Under the pieces are notes generated by a model. It worked only from the letters and a program-made list of their open reading frames with translations, ran no database searches and was not told the DNA's origin. From DASYHS01 sp035998295 (GTDB lineage Bacteria; Pseudomonadota; Alphaproteobacteria; Azospirillales; Azospirillaceae), in contig NZ_DASYHS010000038.1 of NCBI RefSeq assembly GCF_035998295.1, positions 1 to 34,577 of the forward strand: DNA of 34,577 bases. The letters are read 5' to 3'. How positions within the stretch are numbered: the first letter of the stretch is position 1; each line of letters begins with the position of its first letter. Shown here one piece after another: positions 6,772-14,748 of the stretch. The position numbers were made by a program, and so were the translations under genes.

Positions 6772-7986
6772 TCACAGGCCGGGGACGAGCTCGACCTTGA
6801 CCCATCCGGGCTTTCGCTGGTCGAACTGCCGGTAGGCCTCGATGACGTCGCTCATCGGCTCGACATGGCTGAGGACCTGGAGCGGGTCGACCGCGCCGGC
6901 TTCCACCATGGCGACCAGTTCGGGCACGTATTTGCGGTGGTTGCAGTTCCCCATGTTGATCGTGAGGTTCTTGTTCATCGCCATCCCGATGGGGAAGAAC
7001 CGGTCGGTCTGCGGATACACGCCGATGACCGCGAGCGTGCCCGCCTTCGCCAGCGCCTGCACGGCCCAGGTCGACGCGAGCGACGGCGCGTCCCCGGGCT
7101 TCCACACGCCGTCCTGCGGGTTCGTCTCGGGGGCGATCTGCTGCAGCTCCTGCTGGAACTGCCCGCTCCGTTTCCCGGCCTCCTCGGCCGCCGGACCGGA
7201 TTTCGGGCGTTCGGAATCGACGCCGACCGCGTCGATGGCACGGTCGGTGCCGATGCCGCCGGTCAGCTTGCGGATCGTGTCGACGGGGTCCTCCTCGTTG
7301 AAGTTGACGACCTCCGCGCCGAGGGCGCGGGCGCGCTCCAGGCGGGAGGGGATGCCGTCCACGGCGATGATCCGCGACGCGCCGAGCTGGCGGGCGCTCA
7401 GGATCGCGAACAGGCCCACGGGCCCGCAGCCCCAGACGGCGACGATGTCGCCGTCCTTGATCTCGGCGAGATGGGCGCCGAAGAAGCCGGTCGGGTAGAT
7501 GTCCGAGATCAATATGGCCTGGTCGTCGCTGACGCCGTCCGGCAGCTTGACCAGGTTGGTCGCGGCATAGGGGACCCGGGCGTATTCGGCCTGGAGGCCG
7601 TCGAAGGGGCCGGTCATCTGCGGGCCGCCGTAGAAGGCCGTCCCGGCGAGGGAACCGTTCGGGTTGGCCGTGTCGCACTGGGCGAAGTAGCCGGACCGGC
7701 AGTAGTTGCACGAGCCGCAGCCGATCGTGGACGGGATGACCACCCGGTCGCCCTGCTTGAGGTTGCGGACCAGGGGGCCGACCTCCTCGACGACGCCGAC
7801 GCCCTCGTGGCCGAGGATCGTTCCCGGCTTCATCCCGGGCAGGGTGCCCCGGATCATGTGCAGGTCGGTGCCGCAGATGGCGCTCGCCGTGATGCGGACG
7901 ATCGCGTCGGTGGGGTCCTGGATCTTCGGCTCGGGAACGTCGTCGACGCGGATGTCGCCGACGCCGTGGAATACGACCGCCTTCAT
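6772..7986 (-). CDS. Zinc-dependent alcohol dehydrogenase, formaldehyde-dehydrogenase-like
   Basis: A 404-residue medium-chain dehydrogenase, NAD(P)-linked and cytoplasmic. Catalytic zinc ligands are Cys38 (ICGTDLH), His60 and Glu61 (GHEGVG). The structural zinc lobe is Cys90, Cys93, Cys96 and Cys104. The Rossmann motif GCGPVG is at 186-191. An insertion of about 45 residues after IDAVGVDSE is longer than in ordinary alcohol dehydrogenases and recalls glutathione-independent formaldehyde dehydrogenase (about 400 residues). Start: ATG at 7986 with GAGAGG upstream; the extended frame to 8025 has no better site. It leads a two-gene operon with the hydroxylase and is divergent from the ThDP enzyme. 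Confidence 0.92.
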   Translation of the reverse strand: MKAVVFHGVGDIRVDDVPEPKIQDPTDAIVRITASAICGTDLHMIRGTLPGMKPGTILGHEGVGVVEEVGPLVRNLKQGDRVVIPSTIGCGSCNYCRSGYFAQCDTANPNGSLAGTAFYGGPQMTGPFDGLQAEYARVPYAATNLVKLPDGVSDDQAILISDIYPTGFFGAHLAEIKDGDIVAVWGCGPVGLFAILSARQLGASRIIAVDGIPSRLERARALGAEVVNFNEEDPVDTIRKLTGGIGTDRAIDAVGVDSERPKSGPAAEEAGKRSGQFQQELQQIAPETNPQDGVWKPGDAPSLASTWAVQALAKAGTLAVIGVYPQTDRFFPIGMAMNKNLTINMGNCNHRKYVPELVAMVEAGAVDPLQVLSHVEPMSDVIEAYRQFDQRKPGWVKVELVPGL

Positions 7987-8155
7987 GATCCCGCCTCTCG
8001 CTGTTGGATTGCGTTGCCGCCTCAACAGCGTTCCGCGGGCTTGATCATGGCGGCGGCGGCGCGATCGTCCGCCGGGGCCGTTACGTGATCATTCCGACCC
8101 TCGGGTGTTCAAAACGGGAGACGCACGGCGACCACAGCGAAAACGGGACAGCGAT

Positions 8156-9964
8156 ATGAGCAAGACCGTCAGCGAATTCTTCTGGGAGCGGGTGTCGGCA
8201 TGGGGGGTGCGCCGGATCTTCGGCTACCCCGGCGACGGCATCAACGGTCTGGTCGGCGCGCTCGAAGGGGCCAGCGACCGCCTCGACTTCGTGCAGTCCA
8301 GGCACGAGGAGATGTCGGCGTTCATGGCCTGCGCGCATGCGAAGTTCACCGGCGAGGTCGGCGTCTGCATGGCGACCTCCGGTCCGGGCGCCATCCATCT
8401 GCTCAACGGCCTGTACGACGCGCGCCTCGACCATCAGCCGGTGGTCGCCATCGTCGGGCAGGCGGCCCGTTCCGCGCTCGGCGGCCACTACCAGCAGGAA
8501 GTGGACCTCGCGTCCCTGTTCAAGGACGTGGCCGGCGAGTTCGTGCAGACCGCGACCTCTCCCGCCCAGATCCGCCATCTGGTCGACCGCGCCTTCCGGA
8601 TCGCCAAGTCCCAGCGCACCGTGACCTGCATCATCCTGCCCAAGGACCTGCAGGAGGAAGCGGCGGTCGAGACGCCGCCCCACGCCCACGACACCATCCA
8701 CAGCGGCGTCGGCCACGCCCGCGGCCTCGGCCTGCCGCCGGTGGACGACCTGCACCGGGCGGCGGACGTCCTCAACGCCGGAAGCAAGGTCGCGATCCTC
8801 GTCGGGGCCGGCGCGCTGCACGCGACCGACGAGGTGATCGAGGTGGCCGATCGGCTCGGGGCCGGGGTCGCCAAGGCGCTGCTCGGCAAGGCGGCGCTTC
8901 CCGACGACCTGCCTTTCGTGACCGGCTCCATCGGCCTGCTGGGGACCCGCCCCAGCTACGACATGATGGCCGAATGCGACACGCTGCTGATGATCGGGTC
9001 GGGGTTCCCGTATTCCGAATTCCTGCCCAAGGAAGGGCAGGCGCGCGCCGTCCAGATCGACATCGATCCCCGCATGGTCAGCCTGCGCTATCCCATGGAC
9101 GTCAACCTGATCGGCGACAGCGCCGCGACGCTGCGGGCCCTGATCCCGCTGCTCCAGCCGAAGCAGGACCGGTCCTGGCGCGAGGAGATCGAGGCGGGCG
9201 TCGCCCGCTGGTGGAAGGTGCTGGAGCGCCGGGCGATGAACGACGCCGAGCCCCTCAACCCGCAGCGCGTGTTCTGGGAGCTGTCGCCGCGCCTGCCGGA
9301 CCGGTGCATCCTGACCAGCGACAGCGGCTCGGCCGCCAACTGGTACGCCCGCGACCTCAAGATCCGCCGGGGCATGATGGCGTCGCTGTCGGGCGGCCTG
9401 GCGACGATGGGCCCGGGCGTTCCCTATGCGATCGCGGCCAAGTTCGCCCACCCCGACCGCCCGGTGATCGCCCTGGTCGGGGACGGCGCGATGCAGATGA
9501 ACGGCCTGAACGGGCTGATCACCGTGTCGCGGTACTGGCAGACCTGGCAGGACCCCCGCTTCGTCGTGCTGGTCCTCAACAACGGCGACCTCAACCAGGT
9601 GACCTGGGAGATGCGTGCCCAGGCCGGGGACCCCAAATGGGAGGGCTCGCAGAGCGTGCCGGACTTCGCCTACGCCCGCTACGCCGAGATGCTGGGCTTC
9701 AAGGGCATCTTCGTCGACCATCCCGACCGCCTCGCGGCCGCCTGGGACGAGGCGCTGGCCGCGGACCGGCCCGTGCTGCTCGAGGCCAAGACCGATCCGA
9801 ACGTGCCGCCGCTGCCGCCGAGCATCACGCTCAAGAACGCGGCCGCCATGATGAAGACGCTCTGGCAGGGTGACCCCGAGGCCGTCGACATGGTCAAGGA
9901 CACCGCCAAGGACCTCGTCGAAGGCTTCCTGCCGCAAGGGAAGTCCCCGAGGGACAAGTCCTGA
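8156..9964 (+). CDS. Thiamine-diphosphate enzyme, pyruvate oxidase/dehydrogenase (PoxB)-like
   Basis: A 602-residue enzyme of the acetolactate synthase/PoxB family. The three domains are in order: Pyr domain with catalytic Glu51 in SRHEEMSAF and the GYPGDGINGL start; central FAD/TPP domain at about 190-330; and PP domain with the ThDP motif GDGAMQMNG at about 442 running to LNNGDLNQ. PoxB-type enzymes decarboxylate pyruvate or related 2-oxoacids and pass electrons to quinone or oxygen. The substrate here is unproven. The ATG at 8156 has a weak GGGA site. It is probably co-transcribed with the large FAD/Fe-S gene 35 bases downstream, which suggests a joint organic-acid oxidation function. Confidence 0.9.
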   Translation: MSKTVSEFFWERVSAWGVRRIFGYPGDGINGLVGALEGASDRLDFVQSRHEEMSAFMACAHAKFTGEVGVCMATSGPGAIHLLNGLYDARLDHQPVVAIVGQAARSALGGHYQQEVDLASLFKDVAGEFVQTATSPAQIRHLVDRAFRIAKSQRTVTCIILPKDLQEEAAVETPPHAHDTIHSGVGHARGLGLPPVDDLHRAADVLNAGSKVAILVGAGALHATDEVIEVADRLGAGVAKALLGKAALPDDLPFVTGSIGLLGTRPSYDMMAECDTLLMIGSGFPYSEFLPKEGQARAVQIDIDPRMVSLRYPMDVNLIGDSAATLRALIPLLQPKQDRSWREEIEAGVARWWKVLERRAMNDAEPLNPQRVFWELSPRLPDRCILTSDSGSAANWYARDLKIRRGMMASLSGGLATMGPGVPYAIAAKFAHPDRPVIALVGDGAMQMNGLNGLITVSRYWQTWQDPRFVVLVLNNGDLNQVTWEMRAQAGDPKWEGSQSVPDFAYARYAEMLGFKGIFVDHPDRLAAAWDEALAADRPVLLEAKTDPNVPPLPPSITLKNAAAMMKTLWQGDPEAVDMVKDTAKDLVEGFLPQGKSPRDKS

Positions 9965-9999
9965 GCGCAGAGCGCAATCCGGCAGCTGGGAAGGCCTTC

Positions 10000-12942
10000 A
10001 TGACTTCTTCGACGGGCGCGCGGTCCGGTTCCCGGACCGCCGCGCAGCTCCAGGCGATTCCCGCGGCCCGGGAGGTCGACGTCGAGGCGTTGGCGCGCGA
10101 CCTCCGCGACCGCGTGGACGGCGAGGTCCGCTTCGAGGACGGGGACCGCGGTCTCTACGCCTCGGACGCCTCCAACTACCGCTTCGTGCCGCTGGGGGTC
10201 GTGATCCCCCGGTCGGCCGCGGCCCTGCACGAGACGGTAGGGGTGTGCAGCCGGCACGGCGCCCCCGTGCTGAACCGCGGCGGCGGCACCAGCCTTGCCG
10301 GCCAATGCACCAACGTCGCCGTCGTCATCGACTCGTCCAAATACTGCACCAACATCCTGGAGATCGACGTCGACCGCCGCATCGCGCGCGTCGAGCCCGG
10401 CGTCCGGCTGGACGACCTGCGCACGCGCGCCGAGCCGCTCGGGCTGACCTTCGGGCCGGACCCGGCGACGCACGCCTATTGCACCTTCGGCGGCATGATC
10501 GGCAACAACTCCGGCGGCGTCCATGCGGTGCGGGCCGGCCTGACGGTCGAGAACGTCGAGGAGCTCGACGTCCTCACCTATGACGGCCTGCGCATGACGG
10601 TCGGCCCCACCTCCGACGAGGAGTATGGGCGCATCCTGGCCGCGGGCGGGCGCCGGGCGGAGATCTACCGGCGCCTGCGCGACCTGCGCGACCGCTATGC
10701 CGGGCTGATCCGGGAGCGCTATCCCGACATCCCGCGCCCGGTTTCCGGCTACGGCCTCGACCAGCTCCTGCCCGAGAAGGGGTTCAACGTCGCGCGCGCT
10801 CTGGTCGGGTCGGAAGGGACCTGCGTCACCGTCCTCGGCGCCACCTTGAGGCTGATCGAGCATCTGCCCCATACCGTCCTGCTGGTGATCGGCTTCGACG
10901 ACATCTGCAACGCGGCCGATTGCGTGCCGCGCCTCCTGGAGACGGGCCCGCAGGGCCTGGAGGCCATTGACGACCTGCTCGTCGACTACATGACCAGGAA
11001 GCACCTGCACCACGAGCAGGTGCGCCTTCTGCCCCGGGGCTGTTCCTGGATGATGCTGGAGTTCGGCGCGGCGACGGTGGAGGGGGCCGCGGACAAGGCC
11101 CGCCATGCCATGGAGATGTTCCGCGACCATCCGCACGTGCGCGGCATGAAGCTGTTCGAGACGCCGGCCGAGCAGGCCGACATCTGGGAGGTGCGCGAGG
11201 CCGGCCTGGGCGGGACCGCCTTCGTGCCGGGGGCCGATCGGGACACTTGGCCGGGCTGGGAGGATTCCGCCGTGGCACGCGAGAAGCTCGGCGACTACCT
11301 GCGCGCTCTGAAGGACCTCTACCGGCGCTACGGCTACGAAGGCGCGATGTACGGGCATTTCGGCGACGGGCTGGTGCACACGCGCATCGACTTCGGGCTG
11401 CACACGCCCGAGGCGGTCGGGAAGTTCCGCAGCTTCATGCGCGACGCCGCCATTCTGGTGACGGAGTTCGGCGGCTCCATGAGCGGCGAGCACGGTGACG
11501 GCCGCGCGCGTTCCGAGCTGCTGCCGATCATGTTCGGCCCGGAGCTCGTCGAGGCGTTCGCGGAGTTCAAGTCGATCTGGGACCCGCGCGGCAGGATGAA
11601 CCCCCGCGACATCGTGGACCCGACCGCCGTCGACAGCTTCCTGCGCCTCGGCCCCGACTTCCGGCCGCCGGAAATGAAGACCCATTTCCAGTATCCCCAG
11701 GACGACTTCTCCTTCGACCGCGCCCTGATCCGGTGCGTCGGCGTCGGCAAGTGCCGGCGCATGGACGGCGACGTCATGTGCCCGAGCTACCGAGCGACGC
11801 TCGAGGAGAAGCACTCCACCCGCGGCCGGGCGCATCTGCTCCAGGAAATGCTCCAGGGCGACCCGGTCGAGGGCCTGTGGCGCAACGAGGCCGTCCACGA
11901 GGCGCTCGACCTGTGCCTGTCGTGCAAGGGCTGCAAGAACGACTGCCCGGTCAACGTCGACATGGCCACCTACAAGGCCGAGTTCCTGGCCCACCACTAC
12001 GAGGGCAAGCGCCGCCCCCGGGCCGCCTACAGCATGGGGATGATCCATCGCTGGGCGCGGATGGCGTCGCCCGTGCCCTGGCTGCCCAACGTCTTCACCG
12101 GCGCGCCCGGGCTCGCCCGCCTGTCCAAGGCCATCGCCGGCATCCATCCCGACCGCCCGGTCCCGGCCTTCGCCGCGAAGACCTTCCGGAGCGGCTTCCG
12201 GCCCGACCCGGCCGGTGACGGCAGGCCGCGGGTGATGCTGTGGACCGATACCTTCAACAACCACTTCTCCCCCGGACCGCTGCACGCCGCCGCCCGGGTG
12301 CTGCGCGCGGCCGGCTACGCGGTCGACATCCCCGGCCGGGACCTGTGCTGCGGGCGTCCGCTGTACGAGTTCGGCTTCCTGGACGAGGCGCGCCGGACCC
12401 TGGACGGGACCCTGGACGGCCTGAAGGACGCGCTCCAGGCAGGCACCATGATCGTCGGCGTCGAGCCGAGCTGCATGTCCGTGTTCCGGGACGAGCTGCC
12501 GAACCTGTTCGCCGGGGACGACCGGGCGCGCAGGCTGTGCGACCAGGCCCGGCTGCTGAGCGAGTTCCTGGTCGATACCGCGGACTGGAAGCCGCCGCCG
12601 ATCGCGGGCAAGGCGGTCGTCCACGGCCATTGCCATCACAAGTCGGTCTTCACCATGGCGGCGGTCGAGAAGCTGCTCGCGGGGACCGGCCTCGATGCCG
12701 ACGTGCTCGGCAACGGCTGCTGCGGCATGGCCGGCGCCTTCGGCTACGAGCCCGGAAAGTACGAGGTCTCGCGCCGGATCTTCGAGCACGAGCTGGCGGG
12801 GCCGCTCGCCCGCGCCGACGCGGGCACGCGGATCGTCGCCGACGGGTTCAGCTGCCGCAGCCAGATCAGCGACCTCGATGGCCGCCGGCCGCTCACGCTG
12901 CCCGAACTGCTGGCCGAGGCGCTTCCTCCTCAGAACACGTAG
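10000..12942 (+). CDS. YdiJ-like FAD-linked oxidase with Fe-S and cysteine-rich domains
   Basis: A 980-residue soluble oxidoreductase. The N-terminal half is a VAO-type FAD domain with the loop LNRGGGTSLAGQ at about 90 and the FAD-oxidase C lobe (YGHFGDGLVHTR, SGEHGDGRARSEL). Iron-sulphur ligands follow: CVGVGKC...MC near 578 and CLSCKGCKNDCPVN near 638. The end carries two CCG domains (DLCCGRP near 781; GNGCCGMAG near 904) as in GlpC and LldE-type proteins. The order matches E. coli YdiJ, a D-2-hydroxyacid (2-hydroxyglutarate or lactate type) dehydrogenase. The ATG at 10000 has GGGAAGG upstream. It sits in an apparent operon with the PoxB-like enzyme and may feed it a 2-oxoacid. Confidence 0.93.
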   Translation: MTSSTGARSGSRTAAQLQAIPAAREVDVEALARDLRDRVDGEVRFEDGDRGLYASDASNYRFVPLGVVIPRSAAALHETVGVCSRHGAPVLNRGGGTSLAGQCTNVAVVIDSSKYCTNILEIDVDRRIARVEPGVRLDDLRTRAEPLGLTFGPDPATHAYCTFGGMIGNNSGGVHAVRAGLTVENVEELDVLTYDGLRMTVGPTSDEEYGRILAAGGRRAEIYRRLRDLRDRYAGLIRERYPDIPRPVSGYGLDQLLPEKGFNVARALVGSEGTCVTVLGATLRLIEHLPHTVLLVIGFDDICNAADCVPRLLETGPQGLEAIDDLLVDYMTRKHLHHEQVRLLPRGCSWMMLEFGAATVEGAADKARHAMEMFRDHPHVRGMKLFETPAEQADIWEVREAGLGGTAFVPGADRDTWPGWEDSAVAREKLGDYLRALKDLYRRYGYEGAMYGHFGDGLVHTRIDFGLHTPEAVGKFRSFMRDAAILVTEFGGSMSGEHGDGRARSELLPIMFGPELVEAFAEFKSIWDPRGRMNPRDIVDPTAVDSFLRLGPDFRPPEMKTHFQYPQDDFSFDRALIRCVGVGKCRRMDGDVMCPSYRATLEEKHSTRGRAHLLQEMLQGDPVEGLWRNEAVHEALDLCLSCKGCKNDCPVNVDMATYKAEFLAHHYEGKRRPRAAYSMGMIHRWARMASPVPWLPNVFTGAPGLARLSKAIAGIHPDRPVPAFAAKTFRSGFRPDPAGDGRPRVMLWTDTFNNHFSPGPLHAAARVLRAAGYAVDIPGRDLCCGRPLYEFGFLDEARRTLDGTLDGLKDALQAGTMIVGVEPSCMSVFRDELPNLFAGDDRARRLCDQARLLSEFLVDTADWKPPPIAGKAVVHGHCHHKSVFTMAAVEKLLAGTGLDADVLGNGCCGMAGAFGYEPGKYEVSRRIFEHELAGPLARADAGTRIVADGFSCRSQISDLDGRRPLTLPELLAEALPPQNT

Positions 12943-13140
12943 ACGTCCCAGGCCCCGGGCGTCGCGGCCGGACCCCGAACGGCGCGCTCAGAAAGCGCAG
13001 CGGGCGGACGACCTCGGGTGCGGGACGCTTCCAGCATGCATCGAATCCCGGCCTCGGGCGTTTGCCCTGTGCGGCTCGTGTCCCTCCCGGCTTCCAGGCG
13101 GGGCGCTCCATGAAGTCCGTGAATTCATCGGGAGCACGAA

Positions 13141-13326
13141 ATGCTCGGATACTTGGGTCTTGTCGTCCTGTTCGCCCTGCTGATCTTGGCCATGCCCTGG
13201 TGGCCTCATAGCCGGCGCTGGAATTACTGGGCGGCGGGCGCGATCGGCCTCATCATCCTGATCTGGCTTATCCTGATCTGGCTGGGCTGGATCGCCCTGG
13301 TCTGGCCCTGGCCCGAAGCGTATTGA
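13141..13326 (+). CDS. DUF3309-like membrane microprotein 1
   Basis: A 61-residue protein that is nearly all membrane-embedded. Two hydrophobic segments flank the loop MPWWPHSRRWNYW, which recalls the DUF3309 pattern (hydrophobic stretch, PxWPHSRxWGY, hydrophobic stretch). The second segment is Trp-rich and ends WPWPEAY. Start: ATG with GGGAG upstream. A close paralogue lies 280 bases downstream. Such small proteins are often stress-induced in Alphaproteobacteria, but no function is known. The palindrome GCCGGGCCCGGC (13327-13338) follows the stop at once. Confidence 0.82.
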   Translation: MLGYLGLVVLFALLILAMPWWPHSRRWNYWAAGAIGLIILIWLILIWLGWIALVWPWPEAY

Positions 13327-13418
13327 GCCGGGCCCGGCCGCATCCTCCTCGCCGGCATCGGTCCGTTTAGCTCCTCGCCGCTTCTCAGGTCGCGCCGCGC
13401 GGCGGTTCGCGCCGCGGG

Positions 13419-13443
13419 GGAACCCATCGGCGCGTGTCCGGTT
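13419..13443 (+). promoter_or_regulatory. EcfG-like promoter, one mismatch
   Basis: GGAAC (13419-13423), 16 bases, then GGTT (13440-13443). Spacing fits EcfG; the -10 differs from CGTT at its first base. It would drive the second DUF3309-like gene and the genes behind it, with a leader of about 155 bases. Confidence 0.35.
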
Positions 13444-13445
13444 GG

Positions 13446-13473
13446 CAGGGGCACGAAGGGGCGCATGCCCCTG
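13446..13473 (+). promoter_or_regulatory. Competing hairpins in the leader of microprotein 2
   Basis: GCCCCTG (13467-13473) can pair with CAGGGGC (13446-13452), a 14-base loop. The same segment can instead pair as GCCCCT with AGGGGC (13457-13462), loop GCAT. The two structures exclude each other. This could be an RNA switch or chance in GC-rich DNA. Confidence 0.3.
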
Positions 13474-13545
13474 AGGGCGCGCGTCCAGGGCGCGCGTCCT
13501 TCGATGGCGCGCCCCGGCAGTGGCCCGCCCCGGCGATGGCCCGCC
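13474..13545. repeat. Two short tandem repeats in an intergenic leader
   Basis: AGGGCGCGCGTCC occurs twice back to back (13474-13486 and 13487-13499), without mismatch. Next, a 16-base period repeat covers 13502-13545, with copies GCCCCGGCAGTGGCCC and GCCCCGGCGATGGCCC plus a partial earlier copy. They precede the second microprotein gene. Confidence 0.65.
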
Positions 13546-13608
13546 TGCATCCGGGCCCGCCCCCGGCCCGGACCGACGATCTTTCGCAGCAGAGCAGGAA
13601 GGTGGCGA

Positions 13609-13791
13609 ATGCTGGGATTCTGGATTCCTTTTCTACTCCTTCTCGTCGTGATCGCCACGATGCCGTGGTGGCCCTACAGCGGCAGGTGGGGATACGGGCC
13701 CGGGGGCCTCGTGATCGCCCTGCTGGTGGTCTGGCTCCTGATGATCTGGCTGGGCTGGGTCGCCTGGGCGTGGCCCTGGGCCGCCGTCTAG
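13609..13791 (+). CDS. DUF3309-like membrane microprotein 2
   Basis: A 60-residue paralogue of the protein at 13141. It shares the order hydrophobic segment, MPWWPYSGRWGYGPGG, second hydrophobic segment, and the shared ending pattern MIWLGW...WPW. The glycine-rich turn is closer to canonical DUF3309 than in the first copy. The ATG at 13609 follows a good AGGAAGG site. The stop is four bases before the PIN gene, so the two are likely co-translated. Tandem duplication of the microprotein is clear; its role is unknown. Confidence 0.82.
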   Translation: MLGFWIPFLLLLVVIATMPWWPYSGRWGYGPGGLVIALLVVWLLMIWLGWVAWAWPWAAV

Positions 13792-13795
13792 TCCG

Positions 13796-14245
13796 ATGGC
13801 GGACGTGATCCTCGACACCAACGTCTTCGTGGCGGCCGGCTTCCGGCCGCGGAGTGCCGCGGCCCTCCTGGTCCGCGCGATCCGCGAAGGCCGGCACCGG
13901 CTGGTCTGGAGCGAGCCGACCCGGCGCGAGACCGAGGCGGTCCTGCGCCGGATCCCGAGGCTGCGCTGGACCGGGGTCGAGGACCTGTTCCGGGCCGGGC
14001 GGAAATACGAGGGCGCCCTCGATCCGCAAGCGTTCTCTTTCGTCCCCGATCCGGACGACCGGAAGTTCGCCGCGCTCGGCGCGGCGACGGGCTGCCCCGT
14101 GATCAGCGGGGACGCGCATCTCCTTGCGCATACGCACGCGATCGGCGCGGGCGTGATGACGCCCCGGGCCTTTCTCGAGCAGGAACCGTGGACGGACGCC
14201 GCCGAAGCGTCTCGGCGGTCGGCCGACGAAAGGAGGCCTTCATGA
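13796..14245 (+). CDS. PIN-domain protein (putative ribonuclease)
   Basis: A 149-residue protein with the PIN nuclease layout: Asp7 in LDTNVF, an acidic helix residue (Glu45 in PTRRETEAV), the cluster Asp85/87/88, and Asp106 in PVISGDAHLL. PIN proteins cut RNA with Mg or Mn and are often toxins. There is no antitoxin-like gene beside it. The upstream neighbour, four bases away, is a membrane microprotein. Downstream, the stop overlaps the DUF2267 start (ATGA). It therefore seems embedded in a larger operon rather than in a toxin-antitoxin pair. An untypical antitoxin among these neighbours cannot be excluded. Confidence 0.82.
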   Translation: MADVILDTNVFVAAGFRPRSAAALLVRAIREGRHRLVWSEPTRRETEAVLRRIPRLRWTGVEDLFRAGRKYEGALDPQAFSFVPDPDDRKFAALGAATGCPVISGDAHLLAHTHAIGAGVMTPRAFLEQEPWTDAAEASRRSADERRPS

Positions 14246-14682
14246 GCCAGAACCGACCCGAAGTGCTCAGCCGCAGCGTCCAGGAGACCGACACGTGGCT
14301 GAAGGAGCTCGCCGACGAGCTCCGCGTCGAGAACGCCAACCAGGCCTACGGCGCCCTGCGCGCCGTGCTGCACGCCGTGCGCGACCGGCTGCCGGTCGAC
14401 ATGAGCGCCCATCTCGCGGCCCAGTTCCCGGTGATGGTGGCCGGCATCTACTACGACGGCTGGAAGCCGGCGGCGGTGCCGAACGGTATCCGGAGCAGCG
14501 GCGAGTTCATCGAGAACGTGCGCGACCGCAGCCGCGGCCACGAGGAGCTCGACCCCGCCTTCTCGATCCAGTGCGTGTTCCGGCTGATCGAGCGCAAGGT
14601 CGAGCCCGGCCAGATCCGCAAGCTCGTGGACCAGCTTCCCGAGGACCTGCGCGAGCTCTGGCCCGGGAACCCGCGCCGCTGA
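14242..14682 (+). CDS. DUF2267 domain protein
   Basis: A 146-residue cytoplasmic helical protein. It matches the DUF2267 pattern: TWLKELADELR, a helix around QAYGALRAVLHAVRDRLPVD, AAQFPVMVAGIYYDGWKP, and a second half with IQCVFRLIERKVEPGQIRKLVDQLPEDLRELW, the expected internal repeat. The start is set by a strong AAGGAGG and overlaps the PIN stop. The molecular role is unknown. Family members cluster with stress proteins in many Proteobacteria, which fits this block. Confidence 0.88.
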   Translation: MSQNRPEVLSRSVQETDTWLKELADELRVENANQAYGALRAVLHAVRDRLPVDMSAHLAAQFPVMVAGIYYDGWKPAAVPNGIRSSGEFIENVRDRSRGHEELDPAFSIQCVFRLIERKVEPGQIRKLVDQLPEDLRELWPGNPRR

Positions 14683-14687
14683 CGCGG

Positions 14688-14738
14688 GCCGCCTTTCCAC
14701 GAAAGCCGCCTTTCCACGAAAGCCGCCCTTCCACGAAA
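14688..14738. repeat. Three tandem 17-base repeats in front of the PRC-barrel gene
   Basis: The unit GCCGCCTTTCCACGAAA occurs at 14688-14704 and 14705-14721; a third copy at 14722-14738 has T to C at one base. Each copy contains CTTTC-CAC-GAAA(G), a small inverted repeat, so three identical hairpins or operators stand in a row. The last runs straight into the ribosome site (AAAGGAGG) of the next gene. Confidence 0.9.
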
Positions 14739-14748
14739 GGAGGACGAC

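Noticed and set aside
8041..8096. Two TGATCA palindromes in the spacer between the dehydrogenase and the ThDP gene as FNR/FixK sites
   Set aside because: Neither matches TTGAT-N4-ATCAA; six-base palindromes are too short to support a call.
9679..12789. 1036-codon minus-strand frame
   Set aside because: Antisense to the YdiJ-like gene, low-complexity composition, no motif; the plus strand has FAD, Fe-S and CCG motifs.
13796..14682. Classical toxin-antitoxin pair (PIN plus DUF2267)
   Set aside because: The DUF2267 protein has no DNA-binding motif and is downstream and larger than usual antitoxins; not supported beyond adjacency.
14688..14738. CRISPR array
   Set aside because: The 17-base units are directly adjacent without spacers and there are no cas genes.
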